From Pardosa pseudoannulata (Eukaryota > Arthropoda > Arachnida > Araneae > Lycosidae): DNA of 64,000 nucleotides. The stretch spans positions 133,203,205-133,267,204 of the forward strand of contig CM063502.1 of assembly GCA_032207245.1 (NCBI GenBank). The letters run 5' to 3'. The position numbers and the translations under genes were made by a program. This document shows positions 10,565-22,214 of this stretch, piece by piece. The notes beneath the pieces were generated by a model. That model saw only the letters and a list, made by a program, of their open reading frames with translations. It was not told the DNA's origin and made no database searches. The stretch's first letter is position 1; every line of letters begins with the position of its first letter.

Positions 10565-11324
10565 CATTAAAATAATGAATATAAAGAAGTTTTATCTTTA
10601 TAGTTTTAGTTTCAAAATGCAATGCTGTGTAATATATCCCATACTGACTGTATAGTATTTTGTGGTACTTTTTATTGACAGAAAAATTATACTTAATCAT
10701 TATCAAAAGAAACTTATTTACATTTTTCATTTTACATCAAAAGTTTCATCAATTTAACAATTTCATTGGAATCTATATTCAGTACTTATGTAATATACAA
10801 ATATATATAATATATAATAAGGCAAAAAGGAATCTAATTTAAAAATTTCATAACAATCTGCTTTAATAATGTTGTATAAACAATAGAAAAATTAAACATT
10901 TGAATATTCTTATACACATTTATAGAGTATATCACATACATAACAGTAAATTTTAGTACAAGAAAACAGTAAAATATGTATATAAAATGTAATACAATCT
11001 AAATTATATTGTTAAATGTATCTTAGACATGGGCTGATTATAAGTCAGAAGTGAAAATCAAAGTGGCAGAAAAGAAGAGAAAACAAAGTAAGACTAACGA
11101 TAACGACAAAGTAAGATAACGATAACCGACTACGGTGAACGACAGGAGTAAAGTGTTCGTTCAGTAGACGAACGAATAACTACCCGTAACGAACAGAAAT
11201 CTTTCGTTGCGGAGGGGAGAATCGCTCTTTTTCAGTCTTTTCGGTAAATGACGTCACAACTACCACGTGACCGGTTCTCGGCGAAGTTCGTTAGGGTAAC
11301 GAAGTGGGGAGAATCGAGCCACTG

Positions 11325-11815
11325 GTGCGTTATGCTTGCCTGGGACATGTCCGCCTACTTTCGGCAAGTATGTTCGTCGCTCTCAGCTGGGATGCATAGG
11401 CTAAATAAATCCTCCAAAGTTTACACGGACAACACAAATTTTATTTACAAGATTTAGGAAACATTAGATTAAATCAAAATGTCATATTTAGAACCTCGGG
11501 GCCTGTATGAATCAAAAAGGATTAATCGAGCATATTTTTAAGTCCAATCAAAACCATCGTCGTGTTCTCTCACATCGAAATGAGAGATGTCTCCCAGTCG
11601 CAAGCCCGAATCCAACTGTTTTCTTCCCATCTTCTCTCCCTTTCCTCGGGGGCGGGGGTGTCCGCATTTCTCGCAACTTGATCCCTGCAGAAAAGAGAAG
11701 TTCTCTCGTCCACATGTAATGCTGGCCTGCAAAAACACAATCGAGCTTATCCGAAGAACCTTATCATCCTCCACCCCCCACTTAGCCGGCCATCTCCAAT
11801 GAGGAATTTTCATGT
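11325..11815. other. GC-rich unidentified sequence, right part
   Basis: Continues the composition of 8331-9085 after the Harbinger-like element. It contains C-rich and G-rich runs (11640-11660, 11770-11785) and overlapping short frames on both strands without recognisable domains. It may be a retroelement LTR or a repeat of unknown class. Confidence 0.4.
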
Positions 11816-12071
11816 TTTCTAATTTTAATTTTAAACGATAGAAGACAAAAAAGTAAGCAGGATAGTAGCTATTTTTCTTTCATTTGGGACCTAATTAGTG
11901 ATTTCTAATGGGATTTATAGCGGACTCTTTAACGTCTCTCAAAAACAATACTTTTCCTCCGCAGAGTTTGTGACGTCATCATTCACGTTGATACCGAGCA
12001 CCTATGTTGTTTACATGTTATAAGGCGAATTTTAAATTTGTATCTATGTAAAGTATCGCATGTAATAGAAA

Positions 12072-12293
12072 TTGTTTATTATGTCTGGCATTAAAAAATC
12101 ATATTATAAATATTGTACTATGCCACTTTGTAAAAATACAACAAATAATTGCAATGGGAAGATATTTTTCAGCGTTCCGAAAGACCCATATATACGTAAA
12201 ATCTGGCCAACTGCGATGAAAAGGGATGAGAAATTAAACCCCATATTATCATATAAATCATTTCTATATGTTTATGAAGACCATTTTTCGGTA
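12072..12293 (+). pseudogene. THAP zinc-finger domain exon
   Basis: The frame starts at 12072. YKYCTMPLCKN supplies the first Cys pair of the C2CH finger, PKDPYIRKIWPTAMKRDEK matches the central conserved Pro/Trp region, and YEDHFS is the end of the domain. The third zinc ligand, normally Cys just before EDHF, is Tyr here (TAT), so the finger is probably inactive. GGTAAATA follows DHFS and could be a splice donor. THAP domains are DNA-binding modules found in P-element-like transposases and in host factors derived from them. The repeat context favours a transposon origin. Confidence 0.7.
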
Positions 12294-12470
12294 AATAAAT
12301 GCTTGCTTTTGTTTAAATATTACTGATTTAGAAACTTTATACATTTTTTAATTTAACATTAATATTAAAGGCAATAAAATTGTATTGCTATTTAAAAAAG
12401 CATAAATAAGTAAGTAAAGCCTTTTAAAGATTTTAAATTTCTTTTCATCAAATTTAAAATACTTAAGAAT

Positions 12471-12541
12471 TGGTTTGGTTTTGGTTTTGGAGCGCTACGG
12501 TCTACTTTTTGCAACACGAGGGCTAAAGGTCCCGGTCTCAC
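12471..12541 (-). repeat. 3' part of a tRNA-derived SINE
   Basis: On the minus strand it reads GAGACCGGGACCTTTAGCCC then TCGTGTTGCAAAAAGTAGAC and ends in repeated CCAAAAC-type tail units. This matches the last 70 bases of the SINE at 16677-16853. The promoter boxes are missing, as in a 5'-truncated copy. Confidence 0.8.
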
Positions 12542-13463
12542 AAAAAATACCTCCCTAATTTTTATTTTAATATATTACATCTATCTCTATTTATAAAAAC
12601 CGATGCTACTACAAATATGTGTATATGATATATGTATATTTATTTGACTTGTCTATGTCTACAAACAGAAGAGCTGTTATTAGCATGAATAAAATATTAA
12701 TACGTGTTAAGTAAAATTGGATAAATATATAAATGATTTTACATACCTTTGGGTTTTAATTCCCCGTATTTCTGCTCCCATAAAATCCGGATTTTCCCCC
12801 CCAAGAACAAAAATATTGACATGCTGTCAATTTTCGAGATGTGTCTGACTGTCCTTTGGTAAATCCAGGTAGAATAGACATTTATGACAAATTGAGATAA
12901 CTAAACTATCTAAATCGATAAAATAAACCTTCAGGTTTAAATAAAAATTAATTTTGATAGCTAGAAAATTTCAGGAACTTATAGCGGAACTTGCAAAACA
13001 AAATTGGAAAATAGTGCGCGTTTACAAGCAATAAGAAAATATTGGGCAACCGGAACGATGACGTCACAACCAATCACGGAGCGTTTTGATGTCACGTGAT
13101 TTTCGCTTATCTTTAAAATTAATTTTTGAAATGATGGACCCAGTTTTTTACATTTTTGAGAACATTTTTGGAATCTATGAGTCTGGAATTATCAGAGAAA
13201 TACTAAGTTGTTCGAATCCCCCACATGTGCAAATTCCTCATTTCAAGGAACGCCGAGTGAAAGGGGTCAATGGGGGCGATTTGGCCGAAAACAAAAAAGG
13301 CATACACATGTGAAACACTGGTCGTGGGATCCACATTCCTTACACAGTGCATACTAATTACAATATTTATGCCTGTACTTATTTTATTTTAATCCCATTC
13401 CCCTTTTTACAGATCTTTAAATTTAATTACAAACTTTTATCAATTACTTATCTTTTTGGAATA

Positions 13464-15248
13464 GGGGAGAGAAGGGCACCTTGGGACATAGCCCACCTTG
13501 GGACACCTTTATTTCCAGGCTTTAATTTGCAGCCATGAATTAGTGCTCATGTGTATTGATACATGACATTACTCTTCACTTCTCAAAGAATTTTGATGAA
13601 GATAGTGCTTATAGATAAGGAACAATTTCATTTTCTTTGTTTTGAATAACCCAAAATTACATCAATGTGCATTTTAAAAAGTAATTTTTTTGAAAAAAAT
13701 TTTTTAATTTAAAAAAGTCTATTGTTATGAAAGAAAATTCATTTATTATTATTTCTATGCTAATAAATAAACTGCATTGTTAAACCTAACTGTATAGTAG
13801 TTATCAAAAAATACTTTGTAAAATGGGGCAGGTTGGGAAACACATAGATGGGGCACCTTGGGACATTTTAAAAAGTGTAAACAAATATCAATTCAAGAAA
13901 AATAATTAATATTTTGGTGCCTAATTTTTAATTGATGATTTACATGTCAAAATATTAATTTATTAACCTTTTTTGTTTCAGAAAAAAAAGGTGAGAACAA
14001 CAAAAACAAACAGAAAGTATTCTGCTGTAAATGCATATTCTTGAATCAACCGCAGAAAAAGTTTTGGCTGGTGTATATTCTGTAAGAGAAGCAGCAAGAA
14101 CCTTATGTGTAAGCAAAAGTACCCTTAGCCACCATATACTTAAATTTAAAAGCAAATATGAATCCACAACAGGCTTTAGAGGAAGAAGAGATAATGTTAG
14201 TCATTTATTACAGGCTTCAAATCATTAATATGGGATAACAATAAGTGAAGTTAGAACTCTTGCATTTCAGTTTGCTCTAGCTGTTAATAAAAATATTTTG
14301 CCAAATTGGATTCGGGAAGAAAAAGCTCGTATAGACTGGGACCTTGGCTTCATGAAAAGACATGCTAAATCTATTTCTCTTTAAAAACCCGAAGCTACCA
14401 GTCTTTCAAGATCTACAAATTTCAGGGTAGCAAAGGTGCATAAAAAATCTGAGTTTTCATCAAGCAGCAAAGATGAAGATAAAGTATTAAGACAATGGAA
14501 AAAAACTACTGGAAGAAAACCGAATGTAAGTGATTTATACGATGACAGTAGTGACAGCTAGGATATAGATTGTCCAAGTGATGGTAGCTTCCATTCAATT
14601 AAAGAACTGGAACAAAATAAATGAAAAGTTTCTCAAAAGAAGGAAAAGCTTGAAGTAGGAGACTATGCACTAATAAAATTTGCAGGTAAAAGAAGCATTG
14701 TTACATTTGTATGTCACTTTGATAATGAAAACACCAGAGAGTATGAAATGTCTTTTTTGAGAAGAGACCAAGATGGATGATAATTTTTTTTATCCTAACA
14801 AAGAAGACAAGTCCTTTGTAGAAAAATCTCATATTCTTGTGAAGTTGAACACTCCTAAAGAAACAATAGGCCGAAGGTGCATTTTGTTTTAAAGAAGAAT
14901 TTGCTGGCATCAAATATAAGATTTGTTAAAAAAAATGTATTAACTTGAACAATTTTCAGCCATTTCTCTTTTATAACAGTTAATAAAAATAATTTGAACA
15001 GTATTTTGTATTTGTTATTTAGTGTCCCAACCTACCCCATACAGTGGGTCAGGTTGGGACAGTGGAAAGGTATTTTATTTCTTTTATTACTCTTTAACTA
15101 AATGAGATATTAAGTAGAATTAATGTTTATAAGAAGCAGATATGATGTCAATATATGCATGAATACTTATTTTTTTTTTAATTAGCTTTATAAAAAATTC
15201 ATAAAAATGTTTAACTGAAAAGTGTCCCAAGGTGTCCCGGTCTCCCCC
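13464..15248 (+). mobile_element. Pogo/Tigger-like DNA transposon (1.8 kb)
   Basis: The left end GGGGAGAGAAGGGCACCTTG (13464-13483) and the reverse complement of the right end (GGGGGAGACCGGGACACCTTGG, ending 15248) form imperfect terminal inverted repeats. Each is flanked by TA (13462-13463 and 15249-15250), the target duplication of the Tc1/mariner/pogo superfamily. Subterminal copies of the CACCTTGGGACA motif occur near 13850 and 15022-15062. Inside is a broken gene with a psq-type helix-turn-helix. A DDE catalytic domain is not recognisable, so this is a deletion derivative. Confidence 0.85.
14002..14930 (+). pseudogene. Pogo/Tigger-like transposase remnant (HTH-psq and C-terminal parts)
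   Basis: A short Lys/Arg-rich start (about 14002-14040) shifts frame into 14031-14228, where EKVLAGVYSVREAARTLC and VSKSTLSHHI form a Pipsqueak-type helix-turn-helix. Directly after come VRTLAFQFALAVNKN and WIREEKARIDWDLGFMKRH, the CENP-B-like second DNA-binding region. From about 14390 the reading passes to a distal part (LRQWKKTTGRKPNVSDLYDD, GDYALIKFAGKRSIVTFV, YEMSFLRR) seen at the C-terminus of related arthropod proteins. Several stops (14382, 14562, 14622) and frameshifts are present. The DDE domain between the two parts is deleted. Confidence 0.75.
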
Positions 15249-16299
15249 TATGAGTATTAATTTGATCATGATGACTTACTACTTAAATCCATTTCTTAGT
15301 GGCTACAAAAATCTATATTGACAGCAGTATTCAAACCTGCAGATTCTGGAACTGAAAAGTAATGTCCTACCTATTTGGCCCTTGCCTGGTTGTTTAGACT
15401 GCAGTTGCAAATAAACAAATAAATAGAGTTTAATTTTTTCTGGACACCAAATATTAACAAATGTAAATGCAAACCATGTGGTCTTCCTATGATAGGAAAG
15501 TATATATCTTAAAATTTTTAGTGTAATAAAATTTGGTTATAATGAATATTTTGCTTATCTAATAGAAAACATTTTCTGAGCGATATCTTGAATTGGATCA
15601 GCAGAAACAGAAACATGTGATTAAAATGCCTGCATGGTAGTTATGAAAGCATTATATAAATGATAAATAATGTACAAAACCAAATACAGGGATGTTGCGC
15701 CCCTTCAAGTATTTGGTAGCAGTTTTCGCAGCAGAAAAACTTAAAATTTGTATCAAGAGAAAGCATTTTCGTAGTAGCCATAATGTTGATTTGGAGCAGG
15801 AGAAAGAATTTTTGTAGCAGACAAATTATTGATTTGGAGCAGGATATAATGTCATTGTAGCAGTTAAATTAACGATTTAAAAAACAAACTTCAGTTTTTG
15901 AGAAGTCCGCCAAATAATTTAGAATGATTGGTTGATAGGATTCGGAACAGCCAAATATTCAATAATTGATGATATGGTTTGTTGGTTTCGTATATGCAAT
16001 ATACATATATTTGTGTGTAATTGATTAGTACAATCATATAAAAGATTATAACAAAGTATTAGCAGTAAAAATCAAAGCTGGAGAATTACTAGTAAGATTC
16101 TTTATTACAGCTTCAGTACGTATTTATTTATTAACAAGAAAGCATTTTTTACTGCATGATGCTTAAAGAGTTGTTACACGAGATTACAAGTAATATGAGT
16201 AAGGTATTTACTTTTCATTCACGGGAAATAGCACTAAAAAAGGACAGGAGAGGAGAGCCATCTTTTCTCCTCTAATGTAATGTAAATGATATATCAAGT

Positions 16300-16300
<1 letters not shown>

Positions 16301-16351
<51 letters not shown>
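16301..16351. repeat. Poly-T tract (51 bases)
   Basis: Uninterrupted T run inside transposon copy 1. At the same place copy 2 reads GTGTTTTTTGG, so this is a local homopolymer expansion and not a retroposon tail. Confidence 0.95.
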
Positions 16352-16352
<1 letters not shown>

Positions 16353-16676
16353 TCAAGATCAGAATGAAGATGCTTAAACTTGATTTTACTTTCAACTTTT
16401 TAAGCATATTAAAGTTCATTTTATCTTTCAACATACTGGGTGTTTTCTGAACACTGATTAGTTCACAGAGGAGAATAATTCACAAGGTGTGAAGATGCAG
16501 AGGAACATCACTACTGCATGACAAAAGATAGTACTTACAGATGAAGATACATATTGCCTTTAAAGATTAAGAGGTGTAAATAGAGGATAAAATGAACAGT
16601 AGAAAAATAGATGAAGTTATGTGCATTGCTGCTCCAGCCTTTAAAAATTATTTTGATATGAGTTTCTTTCTTCATT

Positions 16677-16853
16677 GTGTCGAACGATGGCCGAATGGTT
16701 AGGGTGCTGGCCTTTGAAACAAGAGTTCGTTGGTTCGAATCTCATTATGGCATGGATGTTCGTAGCCGTTCGGAATCGGCTTTAAGCAGTAGGTCCCGGT
16801 CTCATTAGCCCTCGTGTTGCAAAAAGTAGACCTTAGCACTTCAAACCAAACCG
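16677..16853 (+). repeat. tRNA-derived SINE, full length, with target-site duplication
   Basis: Begins with a tRNA-like region: TGGCCGAATGGTTAGGG is an A box and GGTTCGAATCT is a B box of an RNA polymerase III promoter. A body (GGCTTTAAGCAG, CCGGTCTCATTAGCCCTCG) and a CAAACCAAACC-type tail follow. It is flanked by the perfect 10-base direct repeat TTTCTTCATT (16667-16676 and 16854-16863). The related transposon copy 2 has the empty site at about 49741-49765. The D-arm resembles tRNA-Ser/Leu types but I cannot assign the parent. It depends on a LINE for mobility. Confidence 0.9.
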
Positions 16854-17420
16854 TTTCTTCATTTATTGTAAAACAATTGACGAGCCTAAAATCAACCATT
16901 TCAAGTAAATTTTTTTTAAACTTTATTTGGAAAATAAAATGATATTTTACACGAACACCTTCAGCAAGAAGGTGATATATAAAACTTCTCCCCCTAACGT
17001 TCTTCCAAGTATAGGTTACCTAGGTTGGTCACAAAAAATGCACTCGAATATATGCTATAAGCATATTTCTTTGCGTTGGGCACAATTTTAATTTTTTTGT
17101 TGGATTTTTTTCGTCAATCTTGAGTTAGTAGTACGAAAGAGTAGCAGCATGGCTGAAGGATGAAAGACTTTCCTCTTATTTCATGTACTTTTACCTGACA
17201 AAGTAGGAAAAATAAATATGACATATTCACTCCAAAGTCTAGTAATCAATGACGTTCGATGGGGAAAATTCGTCTTAATAGAACTGACGTAATTACTAAA
17301 CGTGCAAAAGCTGCAAAAATTTGCAAAATGGCGGAGTTTCAGCGCAATATTTGCTAAAACTACTGTTTTTGGAGCAGCTGAGAGCAGATATCGGAAATTG
17401 GCGCAGCCGCAACATCCCTG

Positions 17421-20400
17421 CAAGTATTTTAATTCTTAATTTCTAATTATCTAAGTGATAATCTTAGACTAACTGAAATGAGTGTAATACTCTTGTCAAT
17501 TAATTTTACAACTCCCTGCAGTTCTATTATTTAAAGTATTGTCTACATTTAATTAAAAAAAAAAAAAACCTACAAGGATTAAAACTTTATTAATCTGACT
17601 TTTGTATAAACAAGATTTTAGTGCATGCATAAAGACAAGTACTCATATTTATTTTATAATTAAAATATTATTAATAACTTGTTTGAAGAACTACAAAGAA
17701 TGCATTTGCTAAATCTAACTGGTAGACTAATATCTTGTAATAAAATATTTAAAAAGACTCAAAAAAATAAAATCAGCTACAATAGTCTAAGGCATGTATC
17801 TGAAATAAGATGATAACATTTATCTCTCCATGGCAAATATAAGATACAAAATATGCATGACCTGAACACATTTTGTACAAAGTATTTTGCTGTCGAAAAA
17901 AAATCTCTCTGCTATTTTACACTTTTGGATTTTTTTATTGTGAAACAGGATGGGAAATTAAGTAACTGAATCTAAACAAGGTAGCATTGAAATGTTAGAC
18001 ATGAATACTGTATTTAAATTTTCAGTGTTTTGAATATGAAAAACAAATCTCTCTACAAATGAAATGGCAGCACATTTTATTCATCTTGTGTAACATGTAA
18101 GAAGTTATATATACAGAGTTATATCAAATGAAACCAAGTGTGAAAAGATTTTTTTTCTTTTGACAAATAGAGATCCGTACAAACATTAATGAATGAAATA
18201 GTATAAAAATACAAATATATTGATGTAAAAATACAGCTTCTTCTTTCCAAAAGGATCCAAAGTTACTGCAGCTAGTGATGTACAGCAAAGTACATGTATG
18301 GCTAACATGAAACTGAATAGAATTAAAAACTATTAATATTTCAGACTAAAATATGAATATTGCTCCATATACATATAAAGCAATTAAAAATTACATTTTA
18401 TCAATGCTGTTCTTAAAATTGTCTGTTATTCATAAAAACTTAATAACACACATTAAGTATGAAAAGTTACTAACATTTTTGCTTTTCTTAAATGTCTATT
18501 TAAATTAAAAGTATTAACAATGTTACCTTCAGTTACATATGTCACTATTGAGAAGTTTAGATTATGTCTCTATAAATCACATATTCTTATTTTATACACA
18601 TAAATCTACAAATGACTTACAATTTAGAGTGAGTCAAACTTTCACAATGCTGTTAAAGATATTCAAACAAAGATGTAATGAATGTTATAAGAAAATAGAA
18701 AAATTTGTAATGGCAGTAAATAAAATTATTGCATAATAACCATACTTATGTAATTTCAACTTCATATAATTTTGTTTATACGGTGACTACAATTTTGAGG
18801 CAACATAAGGCACAAAACATTATTTTATGCATTGTGAAACATATAAATGAAATAATTTTCTATATAGTACATAACACTTATCTGGCACAGCAAAATATTA
18901 AAATTTCTGTCATTAAATGGTAATTTATTAACAAGGTTTATAATAATAAATTTACAATGTACATTACATAAAAGTGATATATACTATTCAGAATGTAATT
19001 GGCTTCTTAAATTTTTAGATATGAAAAAAAAAGTACATTAACATTATATACAAATATATATAAGGGGGCTATCTGTTTTTGTACAAGAAACTTTATTGGC
19101 TAATTTAATCATGGCATTGGTTTGAAGCCCTTCATCAACTGAATAATAAATTTTAAACAATTGTAAGAAAATACTACAATAATACTGAAATATGGATACA
19201 ATTTAATCAAAAAATATTAATGTGAATATTATAAAACAAGTCAAATTTTTAAAACATAATGCAAAAATGCCAAAAGAATTGAAGGCGTGAAAGGATTTTT
19301 TTTTCTCACTTACTCACACGCACATACACATATCAAAACTATGATACATATAACAGAAATGTTTATGGGGAGAAAAAAATCTCCTGAAAATTTTGCGGAT
19401 TTATACATCAAGACAGATGCAAAAACAAATATCATCAAATAACAATTTGGACAAGGAGAACAGGATAAAATAACTTCTATAAAAATAGTAAAATTAAAAA
19501 AAAAGGTCTTTTCAGGTGTGAGAAAGTATACTATATATATATTTACAAAAATTAAATTTTACTTAAAAAAATTGAAAAGGAGACTTTAATTACCAAAATT
19601 ACTTCATTTTAAATAACATGCATTCAATTTTTTTAGATAAATAATAATAAGTATGCTTTCTTAAGCACTACCTGTACTTTTGCCTACATATAATGAAAAT
19701 GGCCTCTCTTTTACAGTTCTAACCTAGAACTGTTATTACAGACTTTATGATTTTTATCTCAAAGCATTTCATATTTTTCAAAATTGAATTTTTTTTTCAG
19801 TACCAACCTGTAATATGTAGTAGGTACCAAATTTTAACCTGTTATTTTAAAATTCAGAGTTTAGTAGAATATATATAGAGACTGCTATAGTCTTTGATTC
19901 ATTATTAATGTAAAACAAAATGCAGTAAGGAAAAAAATTTGTAACTTTATTTCCAAAGCACAAACATAATTTAAATAAATGAATTAATCTTATTGAGAGT
20001 TTCTGCAGGCATGAGATGGTCTAGTACAGTGGGCGACAACCAATAGCATGCATGCTATATAGTGGCATTGCAGAGGGTTAAAATATTTAAGGAGCACAGC
20101 AGATAGTGAGAACTAAATAGAATTATCTATTTCCCCCCTGGTGTTCTTATATGTTATTTATGCATTAATTTTCAGAATTTTCTAACTAAATATAATTAAA
20201 AAATTATTTAATTTTAACCTATAATCTACAATATAACTTATACATAGTCCCAAATTTATATGACATTCTCCTTCCCTTAATTTATTCTTACTACATACAA
20301 ATGATTATTTGGCAGAATGACTTATTTTGTTTACAGATCACTTATAATTTTATAAATGTTGCATAGGTCATATCCATGAAGAATTTTTTTCTGGATGCAA

Positions 20401-22214
20401 TAATAACAGATTTCTGTAAATTACTCTTATATACAGCACCAAGTTATTATATTAACATTATACAAGTATTACAAGTAAGCAATGTTAGCTGAAGTACTTA
20501 TCACTGATCAAAATGTGTATTTGTATGTGCATATGCATATATATATATATATATATATACATATATGTATATGTGTGTATATATACATGTATGTATATAG
20601 TGAAAACTCACTTACACAGAACACTCAGTTCCCTGAAGAACTTCTCTTTCCCTGACAAAATATTCCATGTCCCAAGTACTAAATTATTCACTTACAGAAA
20701 TTGATTTTTGATCTCCCAATGTATATTTTAATCCGTTTTATGAAGACAGCATATGTTTCTAACAAATTGTTTTACTACTCTCTCTTAAAAAAAAAAAAAA
20801 AAAAATCATTAAACTAATTGGGAAGTTTTTCAGGTGATTTCTTTAACTCCCCCTCCCCTAAAAAGTTTTATTTTTTATTTTTGACTGAAGTAAGCAGCAT
20901 AGAGTGAGCTTGGACACAAGATAACCTGTACATGGATTTTGAAAAGACATTATTCTTCTGTTTTCAACAAAAGCAAATGGAATGAGTTCTAATTAAAGGA
21001 CTCATGTTATAAGAAAAGGTCCTTGCCTTTTTGACAATTTTACACCACAGGAGTTTTCAAGGTATCCATGGAATTTCTTTTAAAATTTAAAGCAAGGCAT
21101 GGGACAACTGGTCTAACTGTTTGCAGTGAGTTGACAAATATTGAAGCCCTTTGGAAAGGAAATGTTCAATTATAGATTATTAAAAATTATGACCCATGAG
21201 ACATTTATAAGCAGAAATCTTTTTTGATTTTTTATTGCCCTACCCATTTTGAGAACAGTGCCCCTACTTCAATTTGCAGATAATATAAATTTTTAATTTA
21301 CTTGTAATCCATTTCCTACTAAATTAGTTATTACAATAATCTAATCTACTCTAAAAGCTAGATATAAACTTTTATTTGAATATAACCTTCATCTGAAAGC
21401 ATTAATTATCCAAAGAGAAGTAAACAGAAGGGCAGAAGTTCATATAAAGTAAAAGCTAATGCAAATTAATCTGCAACAAAATGCTTAAGCAGTGAATTAT
21501 GTTCTCAAAAAAGTAGTTATAGATATTTTGTATAAGAAAATAAATATATAGGGCTATAAATATTTTCTTTGATTGTTTATAATAAAATTCAAGCTTTAAA
21601 CTAACCACTATTATTTGCCCAAACAGTTGTTACATTTGAGGTTATAATATGCTTCTAATTTCTTTTAAAGACATGAGAGAAAAAGAGTAATTTTTTTTTT
21701 TAAATGTAAGCGAATCATATTAGCTAACAGATGAATGAAACAATAAATTATGACTTTTTTAAGGACCCAAAATAAATAATTATATGGCTTAGAAATCTTT
21801 GATTTCATTTACATAAATATTGTGCATATTAATATATCCCTACAGTTTTCTTGCTTCTTAGAGAATTTTTGTTTGTATTTTTCAAAAATTTATATTGAAA
21901 AGTACAAATTTTAATTTGTATTTTAGTTTACAAATGTTAAAATTTGCTGCATTTAGTGTAGATGAAAAAAATTTTGAAGTTATAAGAAGGTCGCCTTTTA
22001 AATTTTTACAAATAACCAATAGAAGGTGCTAATGAAACTTATCTTCAGGATATTTGTAAAATTAACATTATTTTTTTTTTAATCTTGGAATAAATGGCAT
22101 CTTAAAAATTGCCTGCATATTTTGTTTACAGTGAATGTTTAAGAGAAACAAATGAGTAAAAAAATTCAGATAACTTGTGAAGGCTTTTGTTAGATGATTT
22201 TTTATCATTTTAAG
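17421..22214. other. AT-rich region with no recognised gene
   Basis: About 4.8 kb of AT-rich DNA with homopolymer runs (A18 near 20788) and a short (AT)n at 20537-20560. The short open frames (60-65 aa) have the composition expected by chance. A CAGTGGGCGACAACC stretch at 20034 looks like an hAT terminus, but I could not pair it convincingly. It may be intergenic DNA. Confidence 0.5.

Larger units (their letters stand above)
9086..11321 (+). mobile_element. PIF/Harbinger-like DNA transposon remnant with terminal inverted repeats
   Basis: The left end TGGCTCGATTCTCCCC (9086-9101) is the exact reverse complement of the right end finishing at 11321. A second inverted pair lies inside: about 9170-9205 (AGCGATTCTCCCC...CGTTGC) against about 11190-11230. 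CTG occurs directly outside both ends (9083-9085 and 11322-11324), fitting a 3-bp target duplication. A Myb/SANT-like exon inside (9355-9558) fits the second protein of PIF/Harbinger elements. No DDE transposase exon is visible, and the interior is filled with AT-rich and microsatellite DNA. Confidence 0.65.
12072..13345 (+). repeat. THAP-bearing repeat, copy B
   Basis: Starts at the recognisable THAP exon (12072-12293). It continues through noncoding sequence shared in order with copy A, ending near the block gccgaaaacaaaaaaggcatacacatgtgaaac (13283-13315). A SINE tail in opposite orientation interrupts it at 12471-12541. The true termini are unknown; the family may extend further left. Confidence 0.6.
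15687..17420 (+). mobile_element. Non-autonomous CAGGGATG-ended transposon, copy 1 (hAT-like)
   Basis: Starts CAGGGATGTTGCG and ends CGCAACATCCCTG, a 13-base terminal inverted repeat with the CAG start usual for hAT elements. The interior contains repeated GGAGCAG/GTAGCAG units near the left end and has no coding capacity. It aligns over its length with copy 2 (48879-49954 and 52614-52917). Outside the ends are CAAATA (15681-15686) and CAAGTA (17421-17426), a possible diverged target duplication. A SINE interrupts it at 16677-16853, and a T-run is expanded to 51 T where copy 2 has six. Confidence 0.75.

Noticed and set aside
10443..10730. 95-aa minus-strand frame rich in Tyr-Ile repeats
   Set aside because: It is the translation of the (AT)n microsatellite. 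The same applies to the frames at 34684-34881, 44454-44648 and 20513-20704.
15780..15860. Short repeated units resembling a CRISPR-like array
   Set aside because: The GGAGCAG units are irregularly spaced and degenerate, lie inside a transposon end and occur in a eukaryotic genome; spacers are not distinct.
16683..16760. Possible tRNA gene (A and B boxes present)
   Set aside because: No proper anticodon or acceptor stems. The sequence is the head of a SINE with a body, a tail and a 10-base target duplication.
20034..21265. Possible hAT-like element starting CAGTGGGCGACAACC
   Set aside because: The best candidate right end (near 21255-21265, GTGCCCCTAC) does not pair well and no flanking duplication was found.
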